From the NCBI GenBank assembly GCA_937916395.1, contig CALFTN010000059.1, positions 128,492 to 192,491 on the forward strand: a stretch of 64,000 nt of DNA. Direction: 5' to 3'. This document shows positions 1 through 9,785 of this stretch, in pieces. Below the pieces are notes generated by a model, which did no database searches, had not been told where the DNA came from, and saw nothing but the letters and a program-made list of their open reading frames with translations. A program made the position numbers and the translations under genes. Positions within the stretch are counted from its first letter, which is position 1. Each line of letters starts with the position of its first letter. Source of the DNA: an uncultured Clostridia bacterium (GTDB lineage Bacteria > Bacillota > Clostridia > Oscillospirales > Acutalibacteraceae).

Positions 1-352
1 CAACATCCAACAGTTCTTTCATCTCTGCCTTATTTACGCAAAAAGGCTTTTCTAAAAGCATATCATACCCCATTTTAAGTAATGGAATAGATGTTTCGAC
101 ATGTTGCTCATCCATTGTGCCGTTTATTACAGCATCCGCAAATTTCGGCACCTTGGAAAGTGCTTCGGCATCTACAAAACAATTTTCTTCTGGAAAGCCG
201 AATTTTTCCATTACCATTTTTCTGCGATATTCATCAGGGTCAGCAACTCCGACTATTTTCAATTCGTCAGGATGCTTCAATGAATAATCAGCATACACCA
301 TGGCACGATGCCCTGCCCCTAAAACAATTGCCGTAATTGGTTTTTTTATCAT
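1..352 (-). CDS. Gfo/Idh/MocA family oxidoreductase, N-terminal part (cut by window edge)
   Basis: The first ~117 residues are visible; the rest lies beyond base 1. The protein opens with MIKKPITAIVLGAGHRA, a Rossmann strand-loop-helix with the GxGxR/GAGHR dinucleotide-binding loop, followed by VVGVADPDEYRR, where the Asp ends beta-2, and later LLEKPFCVNKAE, the EKP motif that marks NAD(P)-dependent sugar or cyclitol dehydrogenases of the Gfo/Idh/MocA family. The start at 352 has an AAGG-type ribosome site about nine bases upstream. It is the last visible gene of the run fkp-DUF896-GNAT on the minus strand, so a sugar substrate is likely but cannot be named. Confidence 0.85.
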   Translation of the reverse strand, partial: MIKKPITAIVLGAGHRAMVYADYSLKHPDELKIVGVADPDEYRRKMVMEKFGFPEENCFVDAEALSKVPKFADAVINGTMDEQHVETSIPLLKMGYDMLLEKPFCVNKAEMKELLDV

Positions 353-370
353 TTTCAAGACCTTCTAAAC

Positions 371-931
371 TTATCCTATTTTCTTATACATTCCCACACC
401 GCCGAATGCGGTAATAAACTTTTTGAATCCGTTTTTTTCATAGAACTTAACCGCACCTGTATTTTCAGCATCAGCTAAAAGCATCACTGCCTTTACACTT
501 TTCGCTTCCAATTCAGATAAAAGTGCATTTATCATTAAAGTACCATAACCTCTACTCTGATATTCAGGCAAAAGATTTATATGAAGATGAGCAGGGTAGC
601 ACCATTTTAAAAGCATATACGGAATTGGGATAAACGTAGCTTTTACTGCTTCGTGCTTATTGATTTCTGCTATCCTCTTTATATAATCCTTATAAAAAGC
701 CTTTCTGAATTTTTTAACATCAGCAGAGCAGATTATATAACCTACAACATTTTCATTATCGCAGAGCACAAAGCAATTTTCTGTTTCGTGCTCTATATAA
801 TATGTTGAATATGTAAGCGAAACTACCCTTCCTACTTGTTCATCTCTACGAGCCAATTCTCCAGCAGTCATTCTGCAGATATACTCGACTTTTTCTAAAT
901 CGCACTTTTCGGCTTTTCTTATTTCTACCAT
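371..931 (-). CDS. GNAT family N-acetyltransferase
   Basis: A 186-residue GCN5-related acetyltransferase. The acetyl-CoA pyrophosphate loop is visible as LPEYQSRGYGTLMINALL (Q/R-x-x-G-x-G/A type) around residues 120-140, followed by a C-terminal segment with AENTGAVKFYEKNGF, the usual last helix and strand of the fold. The stretch HLHINLLPEYQSRGYG resembles GNAT enzymes found beside glycoside hydrolases, but the acceptor cannot be predicted. It starts three bases after the DUF896 gene ends and 18 bases before the oxidoreductase start, so all are probably co-transcribed with fkp. The ribosome site is weak, suggesting translational coupling. Confidence 0.85.
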   Translation of the reverse strand: MVEIRKAEKCDLEKVEYICRMTAGELARRDEQVGRVVSLTYSTYYIEHETENCFVLCDNENVVGYIICSADVKKFRKAFYKDYIKRIAEINKHEAVKATFIPIPYMLLKWCYPAHLHINLLPEYQSRGYGTLMINALLSELEAKSVKAVMLLADAENTGAVKFYEKNGFKKFITAFGGVGMYKKIG

Positions 932-934
932 AAT

Positions 935-1159
935 TTATTTCAATTTCTTATTGAGCTTATTATTTTCAACAAGTGGCAAACGAGTGCCATCAGGACGCTC
1001 GACTATTGTTGACTCAAGCGTGTTAACAAGATTTTTTCTGAAAGCAGCTACATATTCAGCCCTTAATTTCTGCTGTTCTTTTTTCTCTTCTTCTGTAAGA
1101 CCACTTTCGCGTGATTTTCTTGCTAAGAAATTTATTCTGTCTATTTTTGATTGTTCCAT
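935..1159 (-). CDS. DUF896 (YnzC/UPF0291) family protein
   Basis: A 74-residue protein of the DUF896 family, known from Bacillus YnzC as a small cytoplasmic two-helix protein of unclear function. Diagnostic sequence: an N-terminal KIDRINFLARKSRESGLTE, then EEKKEQQKLRAEYVAAFRKN, and a charged tail with RPDGTRLPL. Length and order match the family. A GAGGT ribosome site precedes the ATG. It sits 15 bases after fkp. The family is widespread in Firmicutes, which supports the taxonomic reading of the window; its placement in a sugar-activation operon is not informative about function. Confidence 0.93.
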   Translation of the reverse strand: MEQSKIDRINFLARKSRESGLTEEEKKEQQKLRAEYVAAFRKNLVNTLESTIVERPDGTRLPLVENNKLNKKLK

Positions 1160-1174
1160 TATTAACCTCAGTAT

Positions 1175-4123
1175 TTATATTATTTCGCAATCCCAGACAT
1201 CAACATCTGAATCCTGGAATACTGATTTCAATGTTTTTCGCACAGTTTCTTTTGAAACACCAGGTTTTAAAACTACCTGTAAGAAACCACCGCCACCAGC
1301 ACCACAAACAAGTTTTCCTGCAGTATATTCTGAAATACTTGCAAAAATCTGGTCAATCAATGTATTCGTTGAACCACTATCCACCTTCTGTGAAAGCTTC
1401 CAGTGATAATCAAGAAGCTCAGCAAATTCATCAACATTACCACGCTCTAATTCAAATCTCATAAGTGCAGCAACACGCTGAATTTCATTAAGAGCCGATA
1501 TCGAATCAGGTTCGTTTCCTATATATCTGCCAACAACATCTCTTAAAAGATTTCTTGCAAGTCTTCTCTGACCTGTATAAATAAGCACGAAGCGCTCATT
1601 AAGCTCTTTCATTGCGACTTCAGGAATTTCAAGTTTTCTCACTTTAATGTTCTGGATAATTCCAGGCATTGCTGTAACGAACTTAACACCATTCACAACG
1701 CCACCAACCTGGTCTTGCCAGCCACCACCAGTTGACATAATCTGTTCCATTGCAAGAACGTAACTATAAAGGTCATCTTCTGTGTGTGGAATACCCATAA
1801 ACTCAAATATCGCTTTAACACATGCTGCAGAAAGAATGGAGCTGGTTCCAAGCCCACTACCCTTTGGCACATTTGTTACTTCAGAATGCATAACAAAGCC
1901 ACCGCCAAGGCGTTCTAAAATCTCATCAAGACTACCGCCTTCTTTTGGAATAATTCCACAAGCAAGAAGTGCTGCTTTCTGAAGCGCGAATACATCATAA
2001 GGATCGCCTGTAGCCTGAAGTGGAGCAATGTCTGTGAACTCTCCATGAACATCCATATCGCGACTATCAAAAACAATTTTCTTCTGAGAAATTTTCTCGA
2101 GTGTTACCTCAACAGGCTTTTCACCATTAAGAAGAATTGCCGCATTGAGTACCGCACCGCCATGTTCGTTACAATAAGGTGGAGTATCACTCCAGCCACC
2201 ACCCCAGTTAACACGAAGTGGCAACTTAACTGTTAATTTATCCTTTGCTATTTTACAATTTTCATTGTATTTTAAATTATTTACTGTTTCTTTTAAAATA
2301 CCCTCAGATATCAATTCAAAGCTTTTAGATATAAACTCGGCACCTTGATGACCGCCTAAAGCAACACCAATGTAATAGAAAAGGCGAATTTTCTCACTAA
2401 AATCTGCTCTATCAAGATGTCTTTCTAGCCACTGCTCCTGAACAGGAGTGAGTTTTTCTGCTCTTAAAATATTTTTTGCTTCAGTTGCCGGTTTATTTGT
2501 ACGGATAAGCTTAGCAATACCATCCATACGTACTAATTCCTGCATACGATTATCCCATGCAATAATTGCTTGTGGGTCTGCTGCATTAAAGCCAGACTGA
2601 AGCGATTTTCTTTCACAATCCAAAAGCTTTTTCAAATCGCCCTTTCCATTCACTATTTTATAAATGTTAAGAGACTCTTTAACCGCTTCTTCTATTGTTT
2701 CACATGCTGGATAAAGCTCTGCTGTCCAGAGGGTGTGGTCACTTGTTTTCCATATACTTTCAGGAAAAACATCTGAAAGTTTCTTAGAGAAAAGCTTATC
2801 TTCTTTCGGATTATCCTTAACTCCATAAATTCTGGCTACAAATTTTCCGTCTCTTTGTTTAAGCCCATGAATAACAACATCAGATGGAATTACTTCATCA
2901 TGAATATCAACATAAGAAAGAAGAACATTGTTACCAATTTTTGCCTTACTATGAACGTAAGAAACCTCTAAATAACATTTTTCACCTATTTGTGCTTTAT
3001 CTGATAAAACGCTATTGTAACCTGCTGTTGACTTTGTAATACTACTGTTTATATGATTACTCCAGCCGAGGTCTCTATAATTCTCAATACCGCCTGACAT
3101 AAGGTCTAAAATTTCAGCTGTTGTACCAAAATGTATAAATTTAGCAGGAGAAAGTCTTAAAAGCTTCATTCTGTATGGTCTTAAGATTTCCCACACGACT
3201 TCACGCGCGTCGTGAAGTTCCTGACAAAACTCACCTTCAGGTTTCTCTTCATAGAACTTCTCAAGAGTAGAGTCAGTTGCCAATGGATACAAGAAATCAC
3301 CATAAAGCGAAAGTCTTACAATTTCATTCACATATTTATTATAATTCTCTTCTGTTGAAACAAGAGCATGAAGTGATTTCAACATTTCAGACGAAAATAT
3401 AACTGCACCGGTATCAATATCTACTCTACCGTGTTCATTGACTGCTCCATAATTGTTTAACGCTTCAACAGTCTGTTTATGAAGGAATTTTTCTACACAA
3501 CCATCTTCACCACGTAAAAATACACCGTGATTTTTTCCTATTTCTACATCTTCTTTAAAAGAAATGGCTGCAGCTCCACTACCACTATAATCTATCTGAA
3601 GTGGATTGAAAAGCAAGAGCACATCACCAGAAAGAAGAAGCATACCCTCACGTATACGCCCTGGCACACTTGACATCGACATCATAAACTCATCAAAAAG
3701 CGTCGCATTTCTACCATTAGGCAATTTATGTGGCACAGGTGAAAAAAGCTTTCCGAGTGCAGAATACTGTGGAACTCTTTTTGAATCGCCACCTGAGTGG
3801 ATTACAAGAATTTTAAGTCCAGAAAAATCATTTTTTCCAATATCTTCTGCTATATATTTAATTACACCTAAAGTAGCACCACCACTACCAACGCGTTTGC
3901 CGTCTCTATCAGGAATAACAGCAAAATGTGTTCTCTTTGGCAAAAGTCCCTGATTTAATCTTTCGTCTAATTGCGCACGAAAGCCCTCTGCCTGATTTTC
4001 GTTTGATGCTGTTAATATAATATAATCCCAAACAGGAAAGCCTTCCATGTTTAAAGACCTTTCATAATCATCCCAGGTATCTATATAAGATTGTGAAAGA
4101 AAAAGTGCTTCATTTTTAGACAT
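1175..4123 (-). CDS. fkp: Bifunctional L-fucokinase / GDP-L-fucose pyrophosphorylase (Fkp-type)
   Basis: A 982-residue fusion matching the Fkp architecture known from Bacteroides and plants: an N-terminal guanylyltransferase half (glycine-rich DGKRVGSGGATLGV loop at about residues 74-87, then a left-handed beta-helix-like region) and a C-terminal GHMP sugar kinase half (phosphate loop PKGSGLGTSSILSAA near residue 755, and the late glycine motif VCGAGGGGFLQVV near residue 944). The predicted reactions are ATP-dependent phosphorylation of free L-fucose to fucose-1-phosphate, then transfer of GMP to give GDP-L-fucose in the cytoplasm. A GGAGAAGG ribosome site supports the start. Two intact GT11 fucosyltransferases elsewhere in the window are obvious consumers of the product. 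D-arabinose or related sugars could also be accepted. Confidence 0.93.
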   Translation of the reverse strand: MSKNEALFLSQSYIDTWDDYERSLNMEGFPVWDYIILTASNENQAEGFRAQLDERLNQGLLPKRTHFAVIPDRDGKRVGSGGATLGVIKYIAEDIGKNDFSGLKILVIHSGGDSKRVPQYSALGKLFSPVPHKLPNGRNATLFDEFMMSMSSVPGRIREGMLLLSGDVLLLFNPLQIDYSGSGAAAISFKEDVEIGKNHGVFLRGEDGCVEKFLHKQTVEALNNYGAVNEHGRVDIDTGAVIFSSEMLKSLHALVSTEENYNKYVNEIVRLSLYGDFLYPLATDSTLEKFYEEKPEGEFCQELHDAREVVWEILRPYRMKLLRLSPAKFIHFGTTAEILDLMSGGIENYRDLGWSNHINSSITKSTAGYNSVLSDKAQIGEKCYLEVSYVHSKAKIGNNVLLSYVDIHDEVIPSDVVIHGLKQRDGKFVARIYGVKDNPKEDKLFSKKLSDVFPESIWKTSDHTLWTAELYPACETIEEAVKESLNIYKIVNGKGDLKKLLDCERKSLQSGFNAADPQAIIAWDNRMQELVRMDGIAKLIRTNKPATEAKNILRAEKLTPVQEQWLERHLDRADFSEKIRLFYYIGVALGGHQGAEFISKSFELISEGILKETVNNLKYNENCKIAKDKLTVKLPLRVNWGGGWSDTPPYCNEHGGAVLNAAILLNGEKPVEVTLEKISQKKIVFDSRDMDVHGEFTDIAPLQATGDPYDVFALQKAALLACGIIPKEGGSLDEILERLGGGFVMHSEVTNVPKGSGLGTSSILSAACVKAIFEFMGIPHTEDDLYSYVLAMEQIMSTGGGWQDQVGGVVNGVKFVTAMPGIIQNIKVRKLEIPEVAMKELNERFVLIYTGQRRLARNLLRDVVGRYIGNEPDSISALNEIQRVAALMRFELERGNVDEFAELLDYHWKLSQKVDSGSTNTLIDQIFASISEYTAGKLVCGAGGGGFLQVVLKPGVSKETVRKTLKSVFQDSDVDVWDCEII

Positions 4124-4188
4124 AATACCTTCTCCTATAAAAATTATTTTTCCTACATAAAATCTTTTTTAAAAGAACTTTAATAATT

Positions 4189-5322
4189 TTACCAAATCCA
4201 TCTTTTCTTCTGGTTGAACTCCTCATCTACATTCATAAGCAACAACATAAACAAGAAGTTGTAGTTAGGGTCATTCAATAATGTCTCAACAAGACTAACA
4301 ACCATACAAGCCAAAAATGCTTTTTTGGACCAGACGTTTTTTTCTGTCATTGTGTTTGTATTTTCACCGTTTAAAAGGCACCATAAAAACATCAACATCG
4401 GAGCAATACCAATTGCCTTCCAAAAAGCTAAATAAATATTATGTGTCGAATCTGTTACCTCACCAATTTGAACAACAATTCTTTCGCTCGTTCCCGAGCC
4501 TAAAATTGGTGCCTCCTTTATAAATTCCCAGGAATGTAACCAAACCGCTTCTCTACCTGTATATAACGATTTCCCCAAAAAGTCAAGACCACCTAGAGTC
4601 TCGTGTAGCGATATGTATAAAACAGGAATAAGGAACCCCGAAAGGACCAAAAAAAACAACATTTTTTTATAATTTACTTTTTCAATAAAGACAATTACAA
4701 CTAAAAAGAATACTGACACAAGTGCTGAACGGCAGTCACTTTGTGAAATATAGTAAAGAGCAATAGGAGTTGCCACAACCAATAATATATATTTTATAAT
4801 TTTCTTTTTTATAGATAAATCTATTAACGAAACTACGTTAAGATACAATGCAAGCAACAATATACCATACGTGTTCAAGTTAATCTTTTCATAGCCGTCA
4901 TAAATCAACAACTCACCGTACTTCCAGCTGAATTTAAAATCAGATATTAAAAGCACTAAAAACACTATTGCAACAATTCTCGCAATTTGCACCTGTCTCA
5001 AAGAAAACGATACGTTGTTAAGTACAATAAGAAACAAACACAAATTCAAAAAAGTTACAACTACACCATAACTACCGTTTTTCAAAAACGAAGTAAACAA
5101 AAGCACTATTGTAACCGTAAATAAAATCCAATTGCTTCTTTTAACAACTATATTATAATTGGTTGCAGCACACGCTAATAAAGAAACAAAGGTAAGTATC
5201 ATGCCCACTGAAGAAGTAAGAAAACTACCTATACCCATATATCGAAAAACGAATGGGCATATCAAAACACACAACACTAAAAGAAATGTCGTTTGTTGTT
5301 TTTTCTTGTTTGCTTTTGTCAT
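4189..5322 (-). CDS. Wzy-type polysaccharide polymerase / O-antigen ligase family membrane protein
   Basis: A 377-residue polytopic membrane protein with about ten hydrophobic segments and one large extracytoplasmic loop around residues 225-285 (SLHETLGGLDFLGKSLYTGR, then WEFIKEAPILGSGT). The loop pattern GREAVWLHSWEF...PILGSGTSE, followed by STHNIYLAF, is typical of the Wzy_C / O-antigen ligase family, where the conserved Arg and the HN motif act in polymerisation or ligation of undecaprenyl-linked repeat units. It is the last gene of module C, 19 bases after the GT32 gene, with an AAGGAG site. Polymerase is preferred over ligase because the cell envelope appears Gram-positive; sequence alone cannot decide. 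Confidence 0.8.
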   Translation of the reverse strand: MTKANKKKQQTTFLLVLCVLICPFVFRYMGIGSFLTSSVGMILTFVSLLACAATNYNIVVKRSNWILFTVTIVLLFTSFLKNGSYGVVVTFLNLCLFLIVLNNVSFSLRQVQIARIVAIVFLVLLISDFKFSWKYGELLIYDGYEKINLNTYGILLLALYLNVVSLIDLSIKKKIIKYILLVVATPIALYYISQSDCRSALVSVFFLVVIVFIEKVNYKKMLFFLVLSGFLIPVLYISLHETLGGLDFLGKSLYTGREAVWLHSWEFIKEAPILGSGTSERIVVQIGEVTDSTHNIYLAFWKAIGIAPMLMFLWCLLNGENTNTMTEKNVWSKKAFLACMVVSLVETLLNDPNYNFLFMLLLMNVDEEFNQKKRWIW

Positions 5323-5341
5323 TTCTAAAGCTCCTTATAAA

Positions 5342-6094
5342 TTAATCGCTTTTTCTCCCCAATATTTTTCGTAAAAACTCAAAGCCATTTTCTCCTAAAC
5401 ATCTATAAAGAAGTTTAATAAATTTCGAATATACTTTTATCTTTGGCGAATACCAACTTGCCATATAATGATGTATCGAATATGTATTATTCGTTATATT
5501 TAAACTTCCGTCACGCTGGTCTATTGGACAAAGATACTCTGCTGGATAAATTGTAATACCACAAATATTCTGAATTTCAAACGAACTTTTAAGCCCATGT
5601 TTTTTTAGCAAATCAGTTGTTCTCACAACAACATTATATAAATTCTGAGAGCCGTCTGAATTTAAAAAATGACTGTTTTCATAATTTTTCATAAGTTCTA
5701 AATAAAATTCATTGCCAGGTTCTGTTGCACACCCAAGCCCTGGCGCCACTTTCATTTCATCTGTTGTATAATTCTCACAACCCATAAAACTACCTTTTTC
5801 TAATAGGTCGTCAAGTGGCTTTAAAAGTTCAACATCAGTATCAAGATACACTCCACCATTTTCATAGAGAATTTTAAATCTCGCATAATCACTTACAAAT
5901 GCCCATTTTTTTGCTTCGTAAGCTTCTCTTACGTAATCACAGCAAGTAACATCAAAATTATTTTCATTCCATTCAATTATTTCATAATCCGGGCAATGCT
6001 CTTTCCAGCTATTAATACATTTTTCTGCGAGTTCAGGTAACGGATTCCCACCGAACCAACAGTAATGAATTTTTTTCTGTATTATGTTACTCAT
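5342..6094 (-). CDS. GT32-family glycosyltransferase (OCH1/capsular type)
   Basis: A 250-residue cytoplasmic glycosyltransferase. It opens with IQKKIHYCWFGGNPLPE, has WKEHCPDYEIIEWNE, the AKKWAFVSDYARFKILYENG core, and a DXD motif in GVYLDTDVELLKPLD around residues 95-110, which coordinates the metal and nucleotide sugar. These elements in this order define the GT32 'DXD sugar-binding' group found in bacterial capsule loci. The acceptor and donor are unknown. It overlaps the preceding GT4 gene by four bases (ATGA), so the two are translationally coupled inside module C. Confidence 0.9.
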   Translation of the reverse strand: MSNIIQKKIHYCWFGGNPLPELAEKCINSWKEHCPDYEIIEWNENNFDVTCCDYVREAYEAKKWAFVSDYARFKILYENGGVYLDTDVELLKPLDDLLEKGSFMGCENYTTDEMKVAPGLGCATEPGNEFYLELMKNYENSHFLNSDGSQNLYNVVVRTTDLLKKHGLKSSFEIQNICGITIYPAEYLCPIDQRDGSLNITNNTYSIHHYMASWYSPKIKVYSKFIKLLYRCLGENGFEFLRKILGRKSD

Positions 6095-7140
6095 ATACCA
6101 ACCACATCTTTTAAAACTGAATCTATCATAAATTTGTATTTTTCAACATTATTAAATTCTTGAGAAAAACCAAGAGCATTTCTGGATAAATTTTCCCTCA
6201 AATTTTCATCTTTTATAATAGATAAAAGATACTCTGCCAATTTTTCGTCGTCATCAGATAAAAAGCCTGTTTCTCCGTGCTTTATTAAATCTTTTAAGCC
6301 ATCTGTTGGGGTGCTCACGATTGGAACTCCAAGAGCCTGAGCCTCAAGTGCACACATAGGCGTCCCTTCCCAACGAGACGTCATAACCATTACTTTACTA
6401 TCCTGTAAAATTTTAAATGGGTTTTCACAGAATCCAAGAAAATCTATATTCTTATCTAAAGCGTACTCTTTCGATAAAGTTTTTACCTCGTTTTCAAGCT
6501 CACCTGTACCTGCTATAGCTATTTTCACTTCTGGAGATTTTTCTATTAAAAATGAAAAAACTTTTAATAAACGCTCTGGATTTTTAGGGTAAGATAATCG
6601 TCCTAAAAAAATCACATCATAATTATATGAGTTCTTGTCCTTTGAAGTCTTTTCTTTTAAAGCATTCACATCAATAACATTATAAAGAACCGAGCTTTTT
6701 TTAGAAAACCAGTTATGAAAAGCATAACCACTAAAAGCTGTTTTTGAAACCCAGAAAATATGCTTTGCCTTTTTTGCCGCGAGCAGATATGCAATTGATT
6801 TTAAAGAAACACCTCTAGAATCAAATGCGTTATTATGAATATGAGATATCAACGGAATTCTTCCACATACACACGCAGCAACAAAGCTTGCTCCCATATC
6901 GTGAGCATAAATAACATCTGGCTTCTGTTCTTCAATTACTCTTTTTACTTCCTTTGGATTCAAATCACTAAGTGAAACAAATTTTATATCTCGCTCCTGA
7001 AGTGTATTTCTAATCTGACCATCCGGACTACAATATAACATTTCTATATCGGGTTCATCTTTGAACATATTAATTATTTGACAAATTACATTTTCTGCCC
7101 CAGAAAAACTGTTTGAGCTTAACAGATGTATAATTTTCAT
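6091..7140 (-). CDS. GT4-family glycosyltransferase
   Basis: A 349-residue GT-B enzyme. The N-terminal domain opens with MKIIHLLSSNSFSGAENV, the usual GT4 start with an acceptor-side glycine loop; the C-terminal domain has VIFLGRLSYPKNPERLL and the nucleotide-sugar site SRWEGTPMCALEAQALGVPI with the E-x7-E arrangement near residues 260-280. It is predicted to transfer a sugar from a nucleotide donor to a lipid-linked oligosaccharide on the cytoplasmic face. An AAGGG site precedes the ATG; 11 bases separate it from the upstream GT4 gene. Confidence 0.9.
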   Translation of the reverse strand: MKIIHLLSSNSFSGAENVICQIINMFKDEPDIEMLYCSPDGQIRNTLQERDIKFVSLSDLNPKEVKRVIEEQKPDVIYAHDMGASFVAACVCGRIPLISHIHNNAFDSRGVSLKSIAYLLAAKKAKHIFWVSKTAFSGYAFHNWFSKKSSVLYNVIDVNALKEKTSKDKNSYNYDVIFLGRLSYPKNPERLLKVFSFLIEKSPEVKIAIAGTGELENEVKTLSKEYALDKNIDFLGFCENPFKILQDSKVMVMTSRWEGTPMCALEAQALGVPIVSTPTDGLKDLIKHGETGFLSDDDEKLAEYLLSIIKDENLRENLSRNALGFSQEFNNVEKYKFMIDSVLKDVVGI

Positions 7141-7151
7141 TTTTTTACCCT

Positions 7152-8294
7152 TTATATTTGTATTTCTTTCTCATATATATCCAACATAATTTTATTTACC
7201 GTTTCTGAAGAAAACATTTTAATTTTCTCGGTATTGTAACCACTCATTTTTCCTAAATCAGATTTCAAAATCAAATTTATTGCTTCCTCGCATTTTTCAA
7301 GTGAATTCGGGTCAAATAAAACTCCGCCATTTTCGTCTATAAGCTCTATATTACCTCTGATATTACTAACCACGCACGGCAAACCACTTGCCATAGCTTC
7401 TAACACTGCAACCGGCAGTCCTTCTCTTTTTGATGGTAAGGCATAAATATCTGCCGCCTTACATAGCTCTGCAACATCCGTTCTGTAACCTAAAAACAAA
7501 ACTCTTTCTGAAACACCCAGAAGCTCTGCTAACTTCTTCATCTCTTCAAGTTGCTTTCCGTCACCTGCAATAACATAATAAATATCTTTTTTATTCACTA
7601 TTGCTCGAATAATTATCTCTTGGTTTTTGTTTTCATTTACTTCCCCTACAGATAGAAGCATTATTGCCGTTTCAGGAACTCCGAGTTCTTTTCTTTTATT
7701 ATTTCTATCAATCTGAATATTTTGAAATTTTGAAAGCTCGATACCAACGCCAGGTATATACTCAATAAATTTAGCGCGCATTTTTCTCTTTGCTAAATTG
7801 TAATCCTCTTTATTTACTGTAATTAAAACATCAGTGAAATAAGAGCAGATTTTTTCTGCTGGATAATAAATCAACCAATTTTTTAAAGGGGCACCCTTAT
7901 AAAAATGAAAACCATGTGCCGTATACAATACCTTTGTACCGTTCTTTCGAGCCTTACTGCAGGCAAAACGAGTTAATGCACCACCTATAGGCGAATGACA
8001 ATGAACAATATCATAATTATTTTTATTTATTAAAGCTGACAACTGCTTATAAGCGATTATATTTTCTTTAACACTTGTCATTTTTCTTGTAAAATCAATC
8101 TGAAAACATTTAATATTCAAATCACAAAGCTTCTGCTTTATTTGCTTAATACGCTCATCACTACAAGGGTTACCTTTTTCAAAATTACATGCAACATGAA
8201 CCTCATAACCCTTGTCTTGCATCATCTTCATGCCAGGAATCAAAAAATGGTCAACCATTATTGCGACTGTTGTCACTACTAAAAATCTCTTCAT
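7152..8294 (-). CDS. GT4-family glycosyltransferase
   Basis: A 380-residue GT-B glycosyltransferase of family 4. The N-terminal half has the NYDIVHCHSPIGGALTRFA segment and VLYTAHGFHFYKGAP, the pattern of CapM/EpsD-like capsule enzymes that act early, on the first lipid-linked sugar. The C-terminal half shows LLSVGEVNENKNQE and the donor site PSKREGLPVAVLEAMASGLP near residues 290-310. An AGGAGG site lies six bases before the ATG. It follows the large PGT of module C, consistent with adding the second sugar of that repeat unit, though specificity is not readable. Confidence 0.9.
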   Translation of the reverse strand: MKRFLVVTTVAIMVDHFLIPGMKMMQDKGYEVHVACNFEKGNPCSDERIKQIKQKLCDLNIKCFQIDFTRKMTSVKENIIAYKQLSALINKNNYDIVHCHSPIGGALTRFACSKARKNGTKVLYTAHGFHFYKGAPLKNWLIYYPAEKICSYFTDVLITVNKEDYNLAKRKMRAKFIEYIPGVGIELSKFQNIQIDRNNKRKELGVPETAIMLLSVGEVNENKNQEIIIRAIVNKKDIYYVIAGDGKQLEEMKKLAELLGVSERVLFLGYRTDVAELCKAADIYALPSKREGLPVAVLEAMASGLPCVVSNIRGNIELIDENGGVLFDPNSLEKCEEAINLILKSDLGKMSGYNTEKIKMFSSETVNKIMLDIYEKEIQI

Positions 8295-8376
8295 TTTTTC
8301 CTCCTGTTCTCTTATTTTCTGGTATTAAATTTCTATTAACCCAAATAGCACAATTCTCTATTGGGGCAAAAGAAAA

Positions 8377-9768
8377 TTATTTTTCTATAGTATTTTGTGG
8401 CTCAATATCTTCAATATCTTTAACTGCAGTAACCTGTCCAGCCTCTACGCCACTTGTGCTATCCTTAAGAAATAAAATCCTTATAGTGGCAAACATTAAT
8501 TTAATATCTTCAAAAAAGGACATATTCTTGATATATAAAAGGTCCATTTCGAGCTTATCGTAAGGTGTAGAGTTATATTTACCATACACCTGTGCAGTAC
8601 CTGTAAGACCAGCTTTTACCTGAAGTCTCAATCTAAAAGATGGCAAAACCTCTTCATACTGAGCTGCAATTTCTGGCCTTTCAGGTCTTGGACCTACTAT
8701 TGTCATCTCACCCTTTAAAATATTGAAAAGCTGTGGAAGCTCATCAAAACGGCATGCACGCACAATCTTGCCAATTGGTGTAATTCTATCATCTTTTTCA
8801 GATGCAAGGCGTGCAACACCATCCTTTTCAGCATCAACCCTCATACTTCTGAATTTAAGAATTTTAAAATGCTTTCCATCCTTTGTAAGTCTGGTTTGCT
8901 TATAAAGCACAGGACCGCCATCATACGCCTTTATTGCAATGCCAACTATAGCCATAAGCGGACTGAGAATAATAATTCCAAGAACAGAAAGCAGAATATC
9001 GATAGCTCGTTTTATAACAAGATATTCTGGCTGAAGATATGCTCTGCTGACATTCATAACAGGGACACTAAATTGAACAACATGACGTGAACCCATCATA
9101 ATAATATCGCCAACATGCGGAACGAAATAGCCTTGTTTATTTCTGTCTATACACTCTTTTGCAATAGAATTTCGAAGTGTTGCAGAAACACCCACAGCAA
9201 ATACAACCTCATAAGGCTCAATCGCCTTTAATAAATCTCTGTAATCATCAAAATCACACTGCACATATTCCTGAACATCAAATTTTCGTGGGAATTTTGA
9301 AACCTCATCAAGCCTGCTTAAATCCTCTTCGTTACGATAAAGAACTATGGTTTTCTGTGGTGGGTATGTTTCAAAATAAAGCTTATTAGCAAGGTAGCTC
9401 CAGATTATATTAAATCCTATTTGAATTATAATTAAAGCTAAAAACGCCCATGGTTTAGGGAAGAAAAGAAAAGCAAATCTATATGATATATAAATTACAA
9501 CTATCGGTATTACATTAGAAAGCGACTGTGCATAAACAAGCTCTGAAACCTTAGCGAAGCCAATTTCATACATATGATAAATTCTTCCCAAAAGAAATAC
9601 ACTGACAATATAAAAGGCACTCATCAAAACACCAAAACGCTCATGTAACTCTGATGATTCCATTTTATAGAACAATGACCAGCAAACGTAAAACATCGCC
9701 CATGTTATAACTATATGAGCAATTTTCAAAAGTCGCATTTTATTGCTACCTAAATCCTTTTTCAACAT
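8377..9768 (-). CDS. Polyprenyl-phosphate sugar-1-phosphate transferase, large PGT (initiating enzyme)
   Basis: About 463 residues. The N-terminal half has four to five membrane segments and a CoA-binding-like domain; the C-terminal half is the catalytic bacterial sugar transferase domain with a re-entrant helix (RAIDILLSVLGIIILSPL), KILKFRSMRVDAEKDG, the catalytic Asp-Glu pair in CRFDELPQLFNILKGE, and IVGPRPERPE. It starts a repeat unit by moving a sugar-1-phosphate onto undecaprenyl phosphate. The ATG at 9768 has GGAAAGAG eight bases upstream, whereas the upstream ATG at 9786 has no clear ribosome site. It heads the second half of module C and has its own promoter. The sugar transferred (Glc, Gal or another) cannot be read. 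Confidence 0.92.
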   Translation of the reverse strand: MLKKDLGSNKMRLLKIAHIVITWAMFYVCWSLFYKMESSELHERFGVLMSAFYIVSVFLLGRIYHMYEIGFAKVSELVYAQSLSNVIPIVVIYISYRFAFLFFPKPWAFLALIIIQIGFNIIWSYLANKLYFETYPPQKTIVLYRNEEDLSRLDEVSKFPRKFDVQEYVQCDFDDYRDLLKAIEPYEVVFAVGVSATLRNSIAKECIDRNKQGYFVPHVGDIIMMGSRHVVQFSVPVMNVSRAYLQPEYLVIKRAIDILLSVLGIIILSPLMAIVGIAIKAYDGGPVLYKQTRLTKDGKHFKILKFRSMRVDAEKDGVARLASEKDDRITPIGKIVRACRFDELPQLFNILKGEMTIVGPRPERPEIAAQYEEVLPSFRLRLQVKAGLTGTAQVYGKYNSTPYDKLEMDLLYIKNMSFFEDIKLMFATIRILFLKDSTSGVEAGQVTAVKDIEDIEPQNTIEK

Positions 9769-9785
9769 CTTTTTTACTCTTTCCA

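Noticed and set aside
951..1406. A 151-codon plus-strand ORF opposite DUF896 and fkp
   Set aside because: It lies antisense to two well-supported genes, has low-complexity composition and no ribosome site.
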